This document shows, one piece after another, positions 53,276 to 61,430 of a stretch of 64,000 bases of DNA. This DNA comes from an uncultured Spirochaetia bacterium. GTDB taxonomy: Bacteria > Spirochaetota > Spirochaetia > SZUA-6 > Bin103. Within the stretch, counting starts at the first letter, position 1. Each line of letters starts with the position of its first letter. The translations under genes were made by a program, and so were the position numbers. Where the stretch lies: positions 248,001 to 312,000 of the forward strand of contig CATQHW010000003.1 of NCBI GenBank assembly GCA_958296075.1, read 5' to 3'. The notes under the pieces were generated by a model. The model did not search any database. It was not told the origin of the DNA and worked only from the letters and a program-made list of their open reading frames with translations.

Positions 53276-54399
53276 CGGACTTGCCGATCGCGCGGCCGAT
53301 CCGACAGACTGCCGCCGGCATGCGCGGGTTCTTCTTTTGGGAGAGCGGCGGCGACTTGCGGCTGGGCGGGCGCTCCAACCAGTACGGCGCGCTGCTGGCG
53401 CGGTCGCTGCGCCGCCACGGCATCGACCTGGAGCCCGGCGACTACGCGTTCGGCGCCGACTGGCTGGAGCGCTCGCGCCCCGACTACTCGGTGCTGCACC
53501 TGAACTGGCTCGATCGCTTCTACATCCAGGGGCAGCCGGGTGAGGCGCTCGGCGAGTTCGCCCGCTTCGCGGAGACGCTGATCCATGCCAAGCGGATCGG
53601 CTACCGCATCGTCTGGACCGTGCACAACCTCTTCCCGCACGAACGGGCGCACCCGGAGCTCGACCGGCTGGTCAACCTGCTGGTGGCGCGGGAGGCGGAC
53701 GCGGTTATCGCCCACTGCCGCTACGGCGCCGAGCAGATCACCCGGCGCTACGGGGCCGACCCCGTGCACGTGATCCCGCACGGCCACTTCATGGACGTCT
53801 TTCCCGACCGGGTCGCGCGACCCGAGGCGCGCGCCCGGCTGGGCATCGACGGCGACCGGTTCGCCTACCTGTATTTCGGCAATCTGCGGGAGTACAAGGG
53901 AGTGGAGGAACTGATCGCCGCATTCCGGCAGATCGCGCGCCCGCACGATCTGCTGGTCCTCATGATGAAGACCAACGCGCGGGCGCCGGGGCTGATGGAG
54001 CGGCTGACCGCCGGCGCCCGCGATCGGTCGTCGATCCGCATCTACACGTCCGACTTCTTTGCGGAGGAGGAGTTCCAGTTCTATCTCAACGCCGCGGACG
54101 CGGCGGTCCTGCCGTTCCGGGAGGTGATGACCTCCGGCACCGCGATCCAGGCGCTCGGCTTCGGCCTGCCGGTGGTGCTGCCGCGCCGCGGCTGCCTGGC
54201 GGAGCTGATCGACGAGACCATGGGCGTGCTCTACGACCCGGACGCGCCCGGTGCGCTGCCGGCCGCCATGCGGCGCGTGCGAGAGATCGACCTGGAGGCG
54301 GCCGGCAGCGCCGCCCGGGCACGGGCCCGGCGATTCGACTGGAACGAGGTCGGCGACCGGACCGCCGCCCTCTACCGCGGCGCGACCGATGGACGATGA
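53260..54399 (+). CDS. Glycosyltransferase family 4
   Basis: GT-B enzyme of 379 residues. The N-terminus has FFFWESGGDLRLGGRSNQYGALL, the acceptor region LHLNWLDRFYIQG and IVWTVHNLFPHE, and the donor domain FAYLYFGNLREYKGVEELIAAF with the E-x7-type element FREVMTSGTAIQALGFGLP. ATG at 53260 gives the whole protein; ATG at 53320 would start just before the Phe-rich strand. It overlaps the heparinase relic by 16 bp and the GT28 gene by 11 bp. Probably a mannosyl- or glucosyltransferase of an envelope glycolipid. Confidence 0.88.
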   Translation: MASPVADLPIARPIRQTAAGMRGFFFWESGGDLRLGGRSNQYGALLARSLRRHGIDLEPGDYAFGADWLERSRPDYSVLHLNWLDRFYIQGQPGEALGEFARFAETLIHAKRIGYRIVWTVHNLFPHERAHPELDRLVNLLVAREADAVIAHCRYGAEQITRRYGADPVHVIPHGHFMDVFPDRVARPEARARLGIDGDRFAYLYFGNLREYKGVEELIAAFRQIARPHDLLVLMMKTNARAPGLMERLTAGARDRSSIRIYTSDFFAEEEFQFYLNAADAAVLPFREVMTSGTAIQALGFGLPVVLPRRGCLAELIDETMGVLYDPDAPGALPAAMRRVREIDLEAAGSAARARARRFDWNEVGDRTAALYRGATDGR

Positions 54400-55546
54400 G
54401 GCGGCCAGCCCGGCCGGTGCAGCGGGAAGCGGCGCGCGTGGACCGGTCATCGTTCCGTACTTCGCGGCCGGGGCCGGCCACCTGTCGGCCGCGAGCGCGG
54501 TCGCGGCGGCTCTCGGCGAGCGCGGCTGCGCGGCGGCGCTGGTCGACGCGGCGACGCTTGGCGGGCCGCGCACCGAACGCTTCTACGTCTCCTCGTGGGG
54601 CTGGATACTGCGCCATCGCCGTGCGGGACAGCTCGCCTTCGCCGGCGACTTGGCGCTGCCGGCGCTGAGCCGGCTGGTCAACCGCGGCGCGGCGTCGGCG
54701 GCGGTCCCGCGCGCCCGCGAGCTGCTCGATACCCGGCGGCCGGCGGCGGTGCTGGCCACCCACTGGGGCACCGCCCACATCTTCGCCCGCGCTCGGCGGC
54801 ACGCCCGGCACCGGCCGCCGCTGTTCTACGTCTTCACCGAGCTGGGCGGCGCCCATAACCTGCTGGCGTGCGGCGCCGACCGCTACTTCGCCATGGGCGC
54901 CGCCGCCGCCGCTGCGGTGCGCGCCTCGGGGGTGGCGCCCGCGCGCATCGAGCAGGTCGCGCCGATCACGCACCGGCGGTTCCTGTCGGCGCCGGACCGC
55001 AGCGAGGCGCGGCGCCGCCTGCGTCTGGACCGGCGCCGGCCGGTCGTCTTCTACGGCCTGGGCGGCGCCGGCATCGGCGACGCCGAGGGATTCGTGCGCG
55101 CGTGCACGCGCGCGGCGCCGGACGCGGTGACGCTGGTGTCGACCGGCCGCAACGCCGCGCTGCGGCGCCGTCTGGCGTCGCGGTTCGCCGGCTGCCGGGT
55201 CATACCGCTACCCTTTCGCGATGACATGGAGGTACTGCTGGCCGCTGCCGATCTGGCCGCCGGAAAGTGCGGCACCCTGTTCACGCTGGAGGTGACGGCG
55301 GCGCGGCTGCCGTTCCTGATCACCCAGGTCGGCGCCCCCAATGAGCGGCACAGCCGCAGCTTTATCGTCCGCAACGGGTACGGCTGGTACGCTCCGTCGC
55401 CCCGTGCCTTCGCGGCGGCGCTGCGGCGCGCGCTGGTCGGCGGCGAGCTGGAGGCCGCCCGGCGGGCGCTGGCCCGCGCGCCGCAGCCGACCGGCGCCGG
55501 CCAGGTCGCCGGAGCGGTGATCGCGGCGATCGCCGGGAACCGGTGA
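54389..55546 (+). CDS. GT28-type glycosyltransferase (MGDG synthase/MurG-like)
   Basis: GT-B enzyme of 385 residues. The N-terminal loop PYFAAGAGHLSAASAVAAAL binds the lipid acceptor as in MGDG synthase and processive diacylglycerol glucosyltransferases; the C-terminal site is AAGKCGTLFTLEVTAARLPFLI with FYGLGGAGIGDAEGF before it. The C-terminal Pro-Arg-rich tail is short. ATG at 54389 lies inside the end of the GT4 gene (11-bp overlap) and the gene ends with a GTGA overlap onto the CPBP gene. The set GT4, GT28 and SDRs suggests glycolipid synthesis at the inner membrane. Confidence 0.88.
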   Translation: MDDEAASPAGAAGSGARGPVIVPYFAAGAGHLSAASAVAAALGERGCAAALVDAATLGGPRTERFYVSSWGWILRHRRAGQLAFAGDLALPALSRLVNRGAASAAVPRARELLDTRRPAAVLATHWGTAHIFARARRHARHRPPLFYVFTELGGAHNLLACGADRYFAMGAAAAAAVRASGVAPARIEQVAPITHRRFLSAPDRSEARRRLRLDRRRPVVFYGLGGAGIGDAEGFVRACTRAAPDAVTLVSTGRNAALRRRLASRFAGCRVIPLPFRDDMEVLLAAADLAAGKCGTLFTLEVTAARLPFLITQVGAPNERHSRSFIVRNGYGWYAPSPRAFAAALRRALVGGELEAARRALARAPQPTGAGQVAGAVIAAIAGNR

Positions 55547-56256
55547 CCGGCTGGTCGAGGCGGTCCGATCTGGCGGCCGTGGTCGTCACCGCTGCCACCG
55601 GGTTGACCCTGTTCGCGCTCGCGGTGACGCCGCCTGGCTCGGCGCCGTTGGCTCGCCTGCTGGCGGGCGCCGAACCGACGCCGTTCCTGGACTATGCCGT
55701 GCGCTTCGGTGCCGCCGCCGTGCTGCTGGGCGTGGCGCCGGCCGTCGCCGTGCGCGCCGCCGGCGGCCGCTTGCGCGAGATCGGCGCCCGCAGGGCGAAG
55801 CGTATCCACCCCGTCGCAGTGCTGTTGGCATGCGCGGTCGCGGCGTTCGTCGGCGTCGTCTCCCTCCAGGACCCGGAGCTCGCCGCCTTCTACCCGTATG
55901 CGCGGCGCTACACGCTGGAGCTGGCCCGGTCGCCGGCGGGCGTGGCCGCGCACGCGCTGGCGTACCTGTGCTTCTACTACCTGCCGTGGGAGCTGACGTT
56001 TCGCGGCGCGCTGCTGTTCCCGCTGGTGCCGCGCCGCGGCGCCGGCGCCGGCGGCGTGCTGCTGGCCGCCACCCCGCAGGCGCTCGCTTCGACGCTGATG
56101 CACGTCGGCCATCCGGCGGTCGAGCTGGCGGTCGCCTTTCCCTTCGGCCTGGCGCTGGGGATGCTCGCCGTGCGTACCGGCTCGCTGCTGCCGGGCCTCC
56201 TCATCCACGCCGCCGCCGGCATTGCCCTGGACGTGACCCTCATGATCACGCGCTGA
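55543..56256 (+). CDS. CPBP family intramembrane glutamic endopeptidase-like protein
   Basis: Membrane protein of 237 residues with about seven helices. The CPBP motif 1 is YYLPWELTFRGAL: one of the two usual Glu residues is replaced by Trp (WE instead of EE), and the downstream His is in TLMHVGHP and LLIHAAAGI. Members cleave in the membrane or modify lipid-linked peptides; bacteriocin self-protection is known in some. With one Glu missing, activity is uncertain. It overlaps the GT28 gene by 4 bp, tying it to the glycolipid cluster. Confidence 0.8.
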   Translation: MTGWSRRSDLAAVVVTAATGLTLFALAVTPPGSAPLARLLAGAEPTPFLDYAVRFGAAAVLLGVAPAVAVRAAGGRLREIGARRAKRIHPVAVLLACAVAAFVGVVSLQDPELAAFYPYARRYTLELARSPAGVAAHALAYLCFYYLPWELTFRGALLFPLVPRRGAGAGGVLLAATPQALASTLMHVGHPAVELAVAFPFGLALGMLAVRTGSLLPGLLIHAAAGIALDVTLMITR

Positions 56257-56284
56257 GGATCCGCCGGCCCGCTTGCCGCGGCGC

Positions 56285-57337
56285 ATGGCGCCGGGTCACG
56301 CTGCGTGCATCGGCCATTCCGATCCTGTCCGTTCCGAGCCTGCCGTCGACACGGTCGTGACCGGTGCGTCGGGGTTCATCGGCTCCGCGCTGGCGGTCCA
56401 CTTGGCGGCCACCGGACGCCGGGTGCGCGGCATCTACCTGCGCGGCGGCCCGGAGGAACGGATGCGGCGGCTGGCCGGCGCCGGGGTGCGCATGCGGCGC
56501 CACGACCTGAGCCGCGATCACGGCGCGCGCGCCGCGCTGGCGGGCGCCGCGACGGTCGTGCACTGCGCGGGCGCGGTCAGCGACTGGGGAGCGCGCGCTT
56601 ACTTCCACCGGCACAACGCGGAGCTGTCGGCGCGGCTGTGCCGCGCGGCCGCGGCCGCCCGCTGCCGCCGCTTCGTGCACGCGGGCTCCGCGGCCGTACA
56701 CGGTTTCGGCCCGCATCGCGGCACCACGGAAGAGGGTCCGTTCTACCCGCCGGTCAACCCCTATCAGGAAAGCAAGCTGGCCGCCGAACGGAGCGTGCGC
56801 GCGCTCAGGGCCGACGCTGTGGTGCTGCGCCTGGGCAACGTCTACGGCCCCGATGACACCACCAGCTTCTATCGCATCTTGCAGGCGATCGAGCGCGGGC
56901 TGCCCGCCTTCATCGATGCCGGCCGCCATCTGACCTGCCCGGTCTACGTCGATGACGTGGCGCGGGCCTTCGAGCTGGCGCTGGAGGCCGAGGCGGCTGC
57001 CGGCGAGGTGCTGCTGGTGACCGGGGGCGAGCGGGTGCGCTGGCGGCAGCTCCTGCAGCACGCTGCCGCGTTCCTGGGCCGCGCGCCGCCGCGCTGGCCG
57101 GTACCGGCGTGGCTGGCGCTGCCGGCCGCCCGCGTGGTCGAGCGCGCCTGGCGCGCCGTGCCGGCCGCCGGCGAGCCGCCGCTGACCGTCTACCGGGTCG
57201 CGCAGACCGCGCACGACTACCATTTCTCCATCGCCCGCGCGCGGGCGGTGCTCGGCTTCGCGCCGGCGACCGGCTACCGCGCAGGCATCGAACGCACGGT
57301 ACGCGCCTACCGCCGGTCGCGGCCGGCGTTACGGTGA
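56285..57337 (+). CDS. NAD-dependent epimerase/dehydratase (extended SDR)
   Basis: Protein of 350 residues. The nucleotide site is TVVTGASGFIGSALAVHL, with RGIYLRGGPEER for the second strand, VVHCAGAVSDWG in strand 4, and the active pair in VNPYQESKLAAERS with Ser in VHAGSAAVHG. LRLGNVYGPDDTTSFY binds the sugar nucleotide. The frame opens at a TTG at 56273; the ATG at 56285 is preferred. It resembles the SDR at 51293 closely in layout (VSDWG/ADDWG, the YxxxK, and the HDYHF-type end), so the two flank the cluster like duplicated ends. It converges on DctP with a 9-bp overlap. Confidence 0.9.
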   Translation: MAPGHAACIGHSDPVRSEPAVDTVVTGASGFIGSALAVHLAATGRRVRGIYLRGGPEERMRRLAGAGVRMRRHDLSRDHGARAALAGAATVVHCAGAVSDWGARAYFHRHNAELSARLCRAAAAARCRRFVHAGSAAVHGFGPHRGTTEEGPFYPPVNPYQESKLAAERSVRALRADAVVLRLGNVYGPDDTTSFYRILQAIERGLPAFIDAGRHLTCPVYVDDVARAFELALEAEAAAGEVLLVTGGERVRWRQLLQHAAAFLGRAPPRWPVPAWLALPAARVVERAWRAVPAAGEPPLTVYRVAQTAHDYHFSIARARAVLGFAPATGYRAGIERTVRAYRRSRPALR

Positions 57338-58414
57338 GGCGGCGGCGCGTCCGGCCCGGTACTCGGTCAGGGCGTCGGTGACCATGCGGAAGACGCGCTC
57401 TTCCACGACCGGCCCGACCAACGACTCGAAGACGTGCTGCAGCACCCGCCACGCGGCCGCCTGGTCGGGCGTCGGTTCATGGATGGTCAGGCCGAACCGG
57501 CGCATGATCTCGACGGCCGCCCGCTCGGCGGCCGACACTTCCGCCGCCGTCTCCCGGCCGATCTCCTGGGCGACCGCCAGCAGCTCGGACTGGATATCGC
57601 GGGGCAGCCGCCGCCACGAGCGGACGGAGATCACCATCGCGCCGTAGAACGGCGCGATCTTCAGCGCGTTCATGTGCTTGGCGACGCCGAACCACTGAAA
57701 CGGGGCGACGATCAACGGGCTGTTGAGCACGGCGTCGACCGCCCCGGTCTGCAGGCCGAGCATCAGTTCCGTGACTTGGTGCTCGGCGATGCGGAAACCG
57801 GCTTCCTTCCACGCATCGATGATCGGCGGGCTGGCTTCCGGAACGTTCAGCTTCTGCCGCTGGAGATCGGCGGGGGTCAGGTTGGGCTCCCGTGAGAAGA
57901 AGTGGACCCAGCCGGCCGCGGTCCAGATCAGCACCTTGAAGCCGCGGCGCTCGAACTCCTCCTCGATCACCGGCTGCAACCGCTCGGTCGCATAGGTCAA
58001 CTCTTCCTGGTTCTCGAACATGAACGGCATGCCGAGCGCCAACACCCCCGGATAGACGGTGGACAGCCCCACCGCGGACACGGCGGCGCCGTCCAACTGG
58101 CCAGTGCGCATCTTGCGCACCATGTCGACCTCGTCTCCCGCCACGCCGCCGGGGAAGACGGTCATGTCGATGGCGCCGTCGGAGATGCGGTTCCATTCGG
58201 CGCCAATGCGCCGCATCGCCGTATCCCACAACGTATCCTGCGGCGCCAAGGAGCCGAACTTCAGGTTCTGCGCCCCGGCGCCGGCGACCGCCAGCGCCAG
58301 CAGCACCAGGGCCGCGCACGAACGGCGCACGAACGGCCGCCGCGGCGGGCCGCCGTCATGCCGGCGGTTGACGCTCGATCCTGGATGCTCTGTCCAGTCC
58401 ATGTCCGCCGGCAT
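57329..58414 (-). CDS. TRAP transporter substrate-binding protein (DctP)
   Basis: Periplasmic ligand-binding protein of 361 residues. A signal peptide follows a long basic N-terminus (RRSCAALVLLALAVAGAGAQN, cut near 45). The mature protein has LKFGSLAPQDTLWDTAMRRIGAEW, then YPGVLALGMPFMFENQEEL and LGLQTGAVDAVLNSPLIVAPFQWFG, the DctP region where an Arg usually binds a carboxylate. The start is ATG at 58414 (58402 is possible). It is the last gene of an operon after the fused permease (68 bp gap). Probably imports an organic acid or another small acidic ligand. Confidence 0.9.
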   Translation of the reverse strand: MPADMDWTEHPGSSVNRRHDGGPPRRPFVRRSCAALVLLALAVAGAGAQNLKFGSLAPQDTLWDTAMRRIGAEWNRISDGAIDMTVFPGGVAGDEVDMVRKMRTGQLDGAAVSAVGLSTVYPGVLALGMPFMFENQEELTYATERLQPVIEEEFERRGFKVLIWTAAGWVHFFSREPNLTPADLQRQKLNVPEASPPIIDAWKEAGFRIAEHQVTELMLGLQTGAVDAVLNSPLIVAPFQWFGVAKHMNALKIAPFYGAMVISVRSWRRLPRDIQSELLAVAQEIGRETAAEVSAAERAAVEIMRRFGLTIHEPTPDQAAAWRVLQHVFESLVGPVVEERVFRMVTDALTEYRAGRAAASP

Positions 58415-58482
58415 GGTCGCGCGCGCGGCCGGCCGCGTCAACGCGGGGCGCGGTCGCGTCAACTCACCTGACAGGCCACCGG

Positions 58483-60486
58483 TCACAGGCCCAGCAGTCG
58501 GACCAGCGTGGTAGTCAGGGGAGGCACGTAGGTGATCACCAGTACCGACGCCAGCAGGATCGCCAGGAACGGCAGAGTAGAACGGTACAGGCCCGAGAGC
58601 GGCGTTTCGAACCGGTAGGAGGCCAGAAACAGATTGAGTCCGACCGGCGGGGTCAGGTAGCCGAGCTCCAGGTTGGCCAGGAAGATGATCCCCAGGTGAA
58701 CGGGATCGAGCCCGTAGGACTCGCCGATCGGGATCAGCAGCGGCGCCAGCACGACGGTGGCCGAGAAGATGTCCATCAGGCAGCCGGCGATGAGCAGTGC
58801 CAGGTTGAGCAGGATCAGGAACGCGTAGGGGGAGCGCACGCGGTCGGTAAACCACTGCACCAGCGCCTGCGGCACCTGCGCGTCGACGATCGCGAACGAC
58901 AGCGCCTTGGCAAGACCCAGGATGACCAGGATGCCGCCGATGATCGGCGCTGCCTTGGCGAACAGGCGCGGCAGGTCTCGGGGGCGCAGGTCGCGGTGGA
59001 TGAATATCTGCACCACCAGCAGATAGACCGCGGCGACCGCGGCCGTCTCCACCAGGTTGGTGATGCCGCCGAACAGCAGCGCCAGGATGATCACCGGCAG
59101 CGCCGCTTCCCAACCGGCGCGCCGCAGCGCCCCGCCGATCTCCCGCAGCCCGACGGGGGCGCTCGGAGCGGCGGCGGGCGCTTCTCCAGCCGCCACCGTC
59201 CGGTGCGGGGCGGAGGATCGGCGCGCCGTGCGGCGGGCCCGCACCAGCGTGAAGACGATCAGGGCCGCCACCATGAGGACGCCGGGTCCGATACCGCCGG
59301 CGAACAGCGCCCGGATATCGGTCTGGGTGACCATGCCGTACATGATGATCGGCAGGCTGGGAGGGAACAGCAGGCCGATGCTGCCGGAGGCGGTCAACAG
59401 CCCGATGGCCAGCTCCTTGCGAAACCCGCTCTGCATCAGGAGCGCCGCCAGCAGCCCGCCGACCGCCAGGATGGTCACGCCCGATGCTCCCGTGAAGGTG
59501 GTGAAATAGGCGCAGATCAGCGTCGCAGCGATGATCAGTCCACCGCGGAAGCGGGAGAACAGTGCGGTGCAGAGATCGATCAGGCGCTGCCCGGCGCCGC
59601 TCTCCGACAGCAGGAACCCGGTCACGGCGAACAGCGGCAGCGCCGGCACGTGCACGCTGATGAGCATCGCGTACGCTTCGTCAGGGACCGTCTCCAGCAC
59701 GCCGTTGGTGGCGAACATCACCAGGGCGATGCCGCCGAGTACGGCGAAGATCGGCACGCCGGCCACCGCCGAGACGATCATCACGATCAGCAGCGGCAGC
59801 CGCAGCGACCGCACCACACCGGTCACGGCGTCGGCGGCATCCCGCAGCGGTATCTCCAACGCCGGCAGCCCCGACCCGACCTCCCAGGAGACGGCGATGA
59901 TCAGTTCGACCAGCGGCGACAACGCCAGGACCACGCCCAGGGCGGCGCCGAGCACGCCCGCCGCGGTGCCGGCCCGTCCCGAACGGCCGTCCCCATCCGG
60001 CCGCCCGGCGGCGATGACCGCGCGCAGCGCCATGAGCCCGAAGCCGAGCGGCATGATCGCCAGCACCGCCCGCCTGGGCAGCACCCCGACCCGCGCGTAC
60101 GGATCGAAGCCGATCAGCGTCAGCGAAGCGGCGCTGACGGCCACGGCTGTGGTGACCGCCACCGTGATCGTGGTGGCGCCGATCGTCGCCCAGCGGTCGT
60201 ATGGGGCGGGCAGCTTGGGCAGGCCGGCGCTCAGGGACAGATGGTGCCGCTCACGCGTGGCGACGATGCCGCTCAGGCAGGCGACCCAGAGCGCCAGATG
60301 CCGGATGTAGTCGTTGATCGCCGTCAGGGAAGCGTCGAACAGCAGCCGGACGATCACCTGCACGGTGGGGATCAGGGCCATCAGCAGGAGCGCGGCGATC
60401 ACCACGCCGTCTTCGACGCGCGCGATGAGGGACTTCGCCGGCGCGCCTGAGTCCGGCGCGCCTTCGCCGGCGGGACGGCGGATCAT
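58483..60486 (-). CDS. Fused TRAP transporter permease (DctQ-DctM)
   Basis: Inner-membrane protein of 667 residues. Residues about 20-180 are the small DctQ-type part (IPTVQVIVRLLFDASLTAINDYIRHLALWVACLSG), followed by further helices, and from about 260 the large DctM-type part (PLFAVTGFLLSESG, FTGASGVTILAVGGLLAALL, GSIGLLFPPSLPIIMYG). A loop of about 45 residues with Arg/Pro/Ala-rich sequence splits the DctM part near 405-450. Na+-driven uptake with the DctP and TatT partners. Overlaps TatT by 4 bp. Confidence 0.93.
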   Translation of the reverse strand: MIRRPAGEGAPDSGAPAKSLIARVEDGVVIAALLLMALIPTVQVIVRLLFDASLTAINDYIRHLALWVACLSGIVATRERHHLSLSAGLPKLPAPYDRWATIGATTITVAVTTAVAVSAASLTLIGFDPYARVGVLPRRAVLAIMPLGFGLMALRAVIAAGRPDGDGRSGRAGTAAGVLGAALGVVLALSPLVELIIAVSWEVGSGLPALEIPLRDAADAVTGVVRSLRLPLLIVMIVSAVAGVPIFAVLGGIALVMFATNGVLETVPDEAYAMLISVHVPALPLFAVTGFLLSESGAGQRLIDLCTALFSRFRGGLIIAATLICAYFTTFTGASGVTILAVGGLLAALLMQSGFRKELAIGLLTASGSIGLLFPPSLPIIMYGMVTQTDIRALFAGGIGPGVLMVAALIVFTLVRARRTARRSSAPHRTVAAGEAPAAAPSAPVGLREIGGALRRAGWEAALPVIILALLFGGITNLVETAAVAAVYLLVVQIFIHRDLRPRDLPRLFAKAAPIIGGILVILGLAKALSFAIVDAQVPQALVQWFTDRVRSPYAFLILLNLALLIAGCLMDIFSATVVLAPLLIPIGESYGLDPVHLGIIFLANLELGYLTPPVGLNLFLASYRFETPLSGLYRSTLPFLAILLASVLVITYVPPLTTTLVRLLGL

Positions 60487-61430
60487 ATCGAGCTCGGGTT
60501 CAGGAAGAGATCGTCGGTGCGATCGAGGAGATGGCGGGCGCGCCGCTGCGCCAGGATGTTCTGCAGCCGTCGCTCCGGAGCCGCGTTCACGTCGATCTCC
60601 AGCGCCCGGGCCAGCAGGCGGCGGAACTGGTCGACGTCCTGTTCGGCTACGGCGACCGTGGCGGCCAGGTTGACGTAGGCGGCGGCCGAGGTGCCGCCGC
60701 TCACCTCCAGGGCGCGCAGGAAGTGTTGCCGCGCGCCGACCGGATTCCCGCCGACCGCCTCCGGCAGCCCGCCCAGAAAGAGGATCATCGCCTCATGCGC
60801 GCGGCCGCCGCCGTACGCGTCGTCCCACTCCAGCACCTGCCCGAGCAACGCTCCGGCGATCGGCGCGCGGACCATCAGGTCGAGGTCCTCATGGTCGGCG
60901 GCCAGGGCGCCCAGCCAACCGGCCGCGACCCAGAACGCGAAGTCGATGTCCGCTTCGTGCAGAACGCTCAGCACGGACGCCGGACGGCCCGACGCCACCG
61001 ACGCCAGTGCCCCAAGGCGGCGCATCTCCAACCCGGACAGCACGTAGTCCAGGCCGCGCAGATGGAGCCGCTTGGCGCGCTGCATGACGGCCGCCCACTG
61101 TTCGTACTCACCGCCGGGGAGCAGCTCGGCGGGACCCTGGACGAACGAGCCGGCATAGGCGATCAGCAGCCGGCCGGCGGCCAGGCGCGCCTGCGGGTCC
61201 GACGGGATCTGCCGGACCCGCGCTTCGGACAGCTTGATCAACGCCGGCAGCGCGCCGGCGGCGAGTTCCGGGTCCTCCTCGGTAGCGAACGGATGCGCCG
61301 CGACGTCGCCCAGGTCGCCGGCCAGGCCGGCCAAGGTCTGGCCGGTCGCGCACGCCGCCAGCGCGACCGCCGCCGCGGCCAGCAGCGCTGTCCGCAGCAG
61401 GAATGCTGTCCGCAGCGGGAGCGCGGTCAT
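60483..61430 (-). CDS. TatT-family TRAP-associated lipoprotein
   Basis: Lipoprotein of 315 residues. The signal ends in a lipobox (AAAVALAACATG, Cys near 27). The rest is alpha-helical with TPR-like repeats: LRGLDYVLSGLEMRRLGAL, ASVLSVLHEADIDFAFWVAAGWLGAL and SAAAYVNLAATVAVAEQDVDQFRRLLARALEID. This matches the TatT (Tp0956) group, which forms a trimer that cups the DctP-type protein in Treponema. Here tatT, permease and dctP are consecutive with 4-bp overlaps, supporting a single three-part transporter. Confidence 0.88.
   Translation of the reverse strand: MTALPLRTAFLLRTALLAAAAVALAACATGQTLAGLAGDLGDVAAHPFATEEDPELAAGALPALIKLSEARVRQIPSDPQARLAAGRLLIAYAGSFVQGPAELLPGGEYEQWAAVMQRAKRLHLRGLDYVLSGLEMRRLGALASVASGRPASVLSVLHEADIDFAFWVAAGWLGALAADHEDLDLMVRAPIAGALLGQVLEWDDAYGGGRAHEAMILFLGGLPEAVGGNPVGARQHFLRALEVSGGTSAAAYVNLAATVAVAEQDVDQFRRLLARALEIDVNAAPERRLQNILAQRRARHLLDRTDDLFLNPSSI

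Noticed and set aside
58696-60450. 584-codon frame antisense to the TRAP permease
   Set aside because: Hydrophilic mirror of a membrane protein; no family signal.
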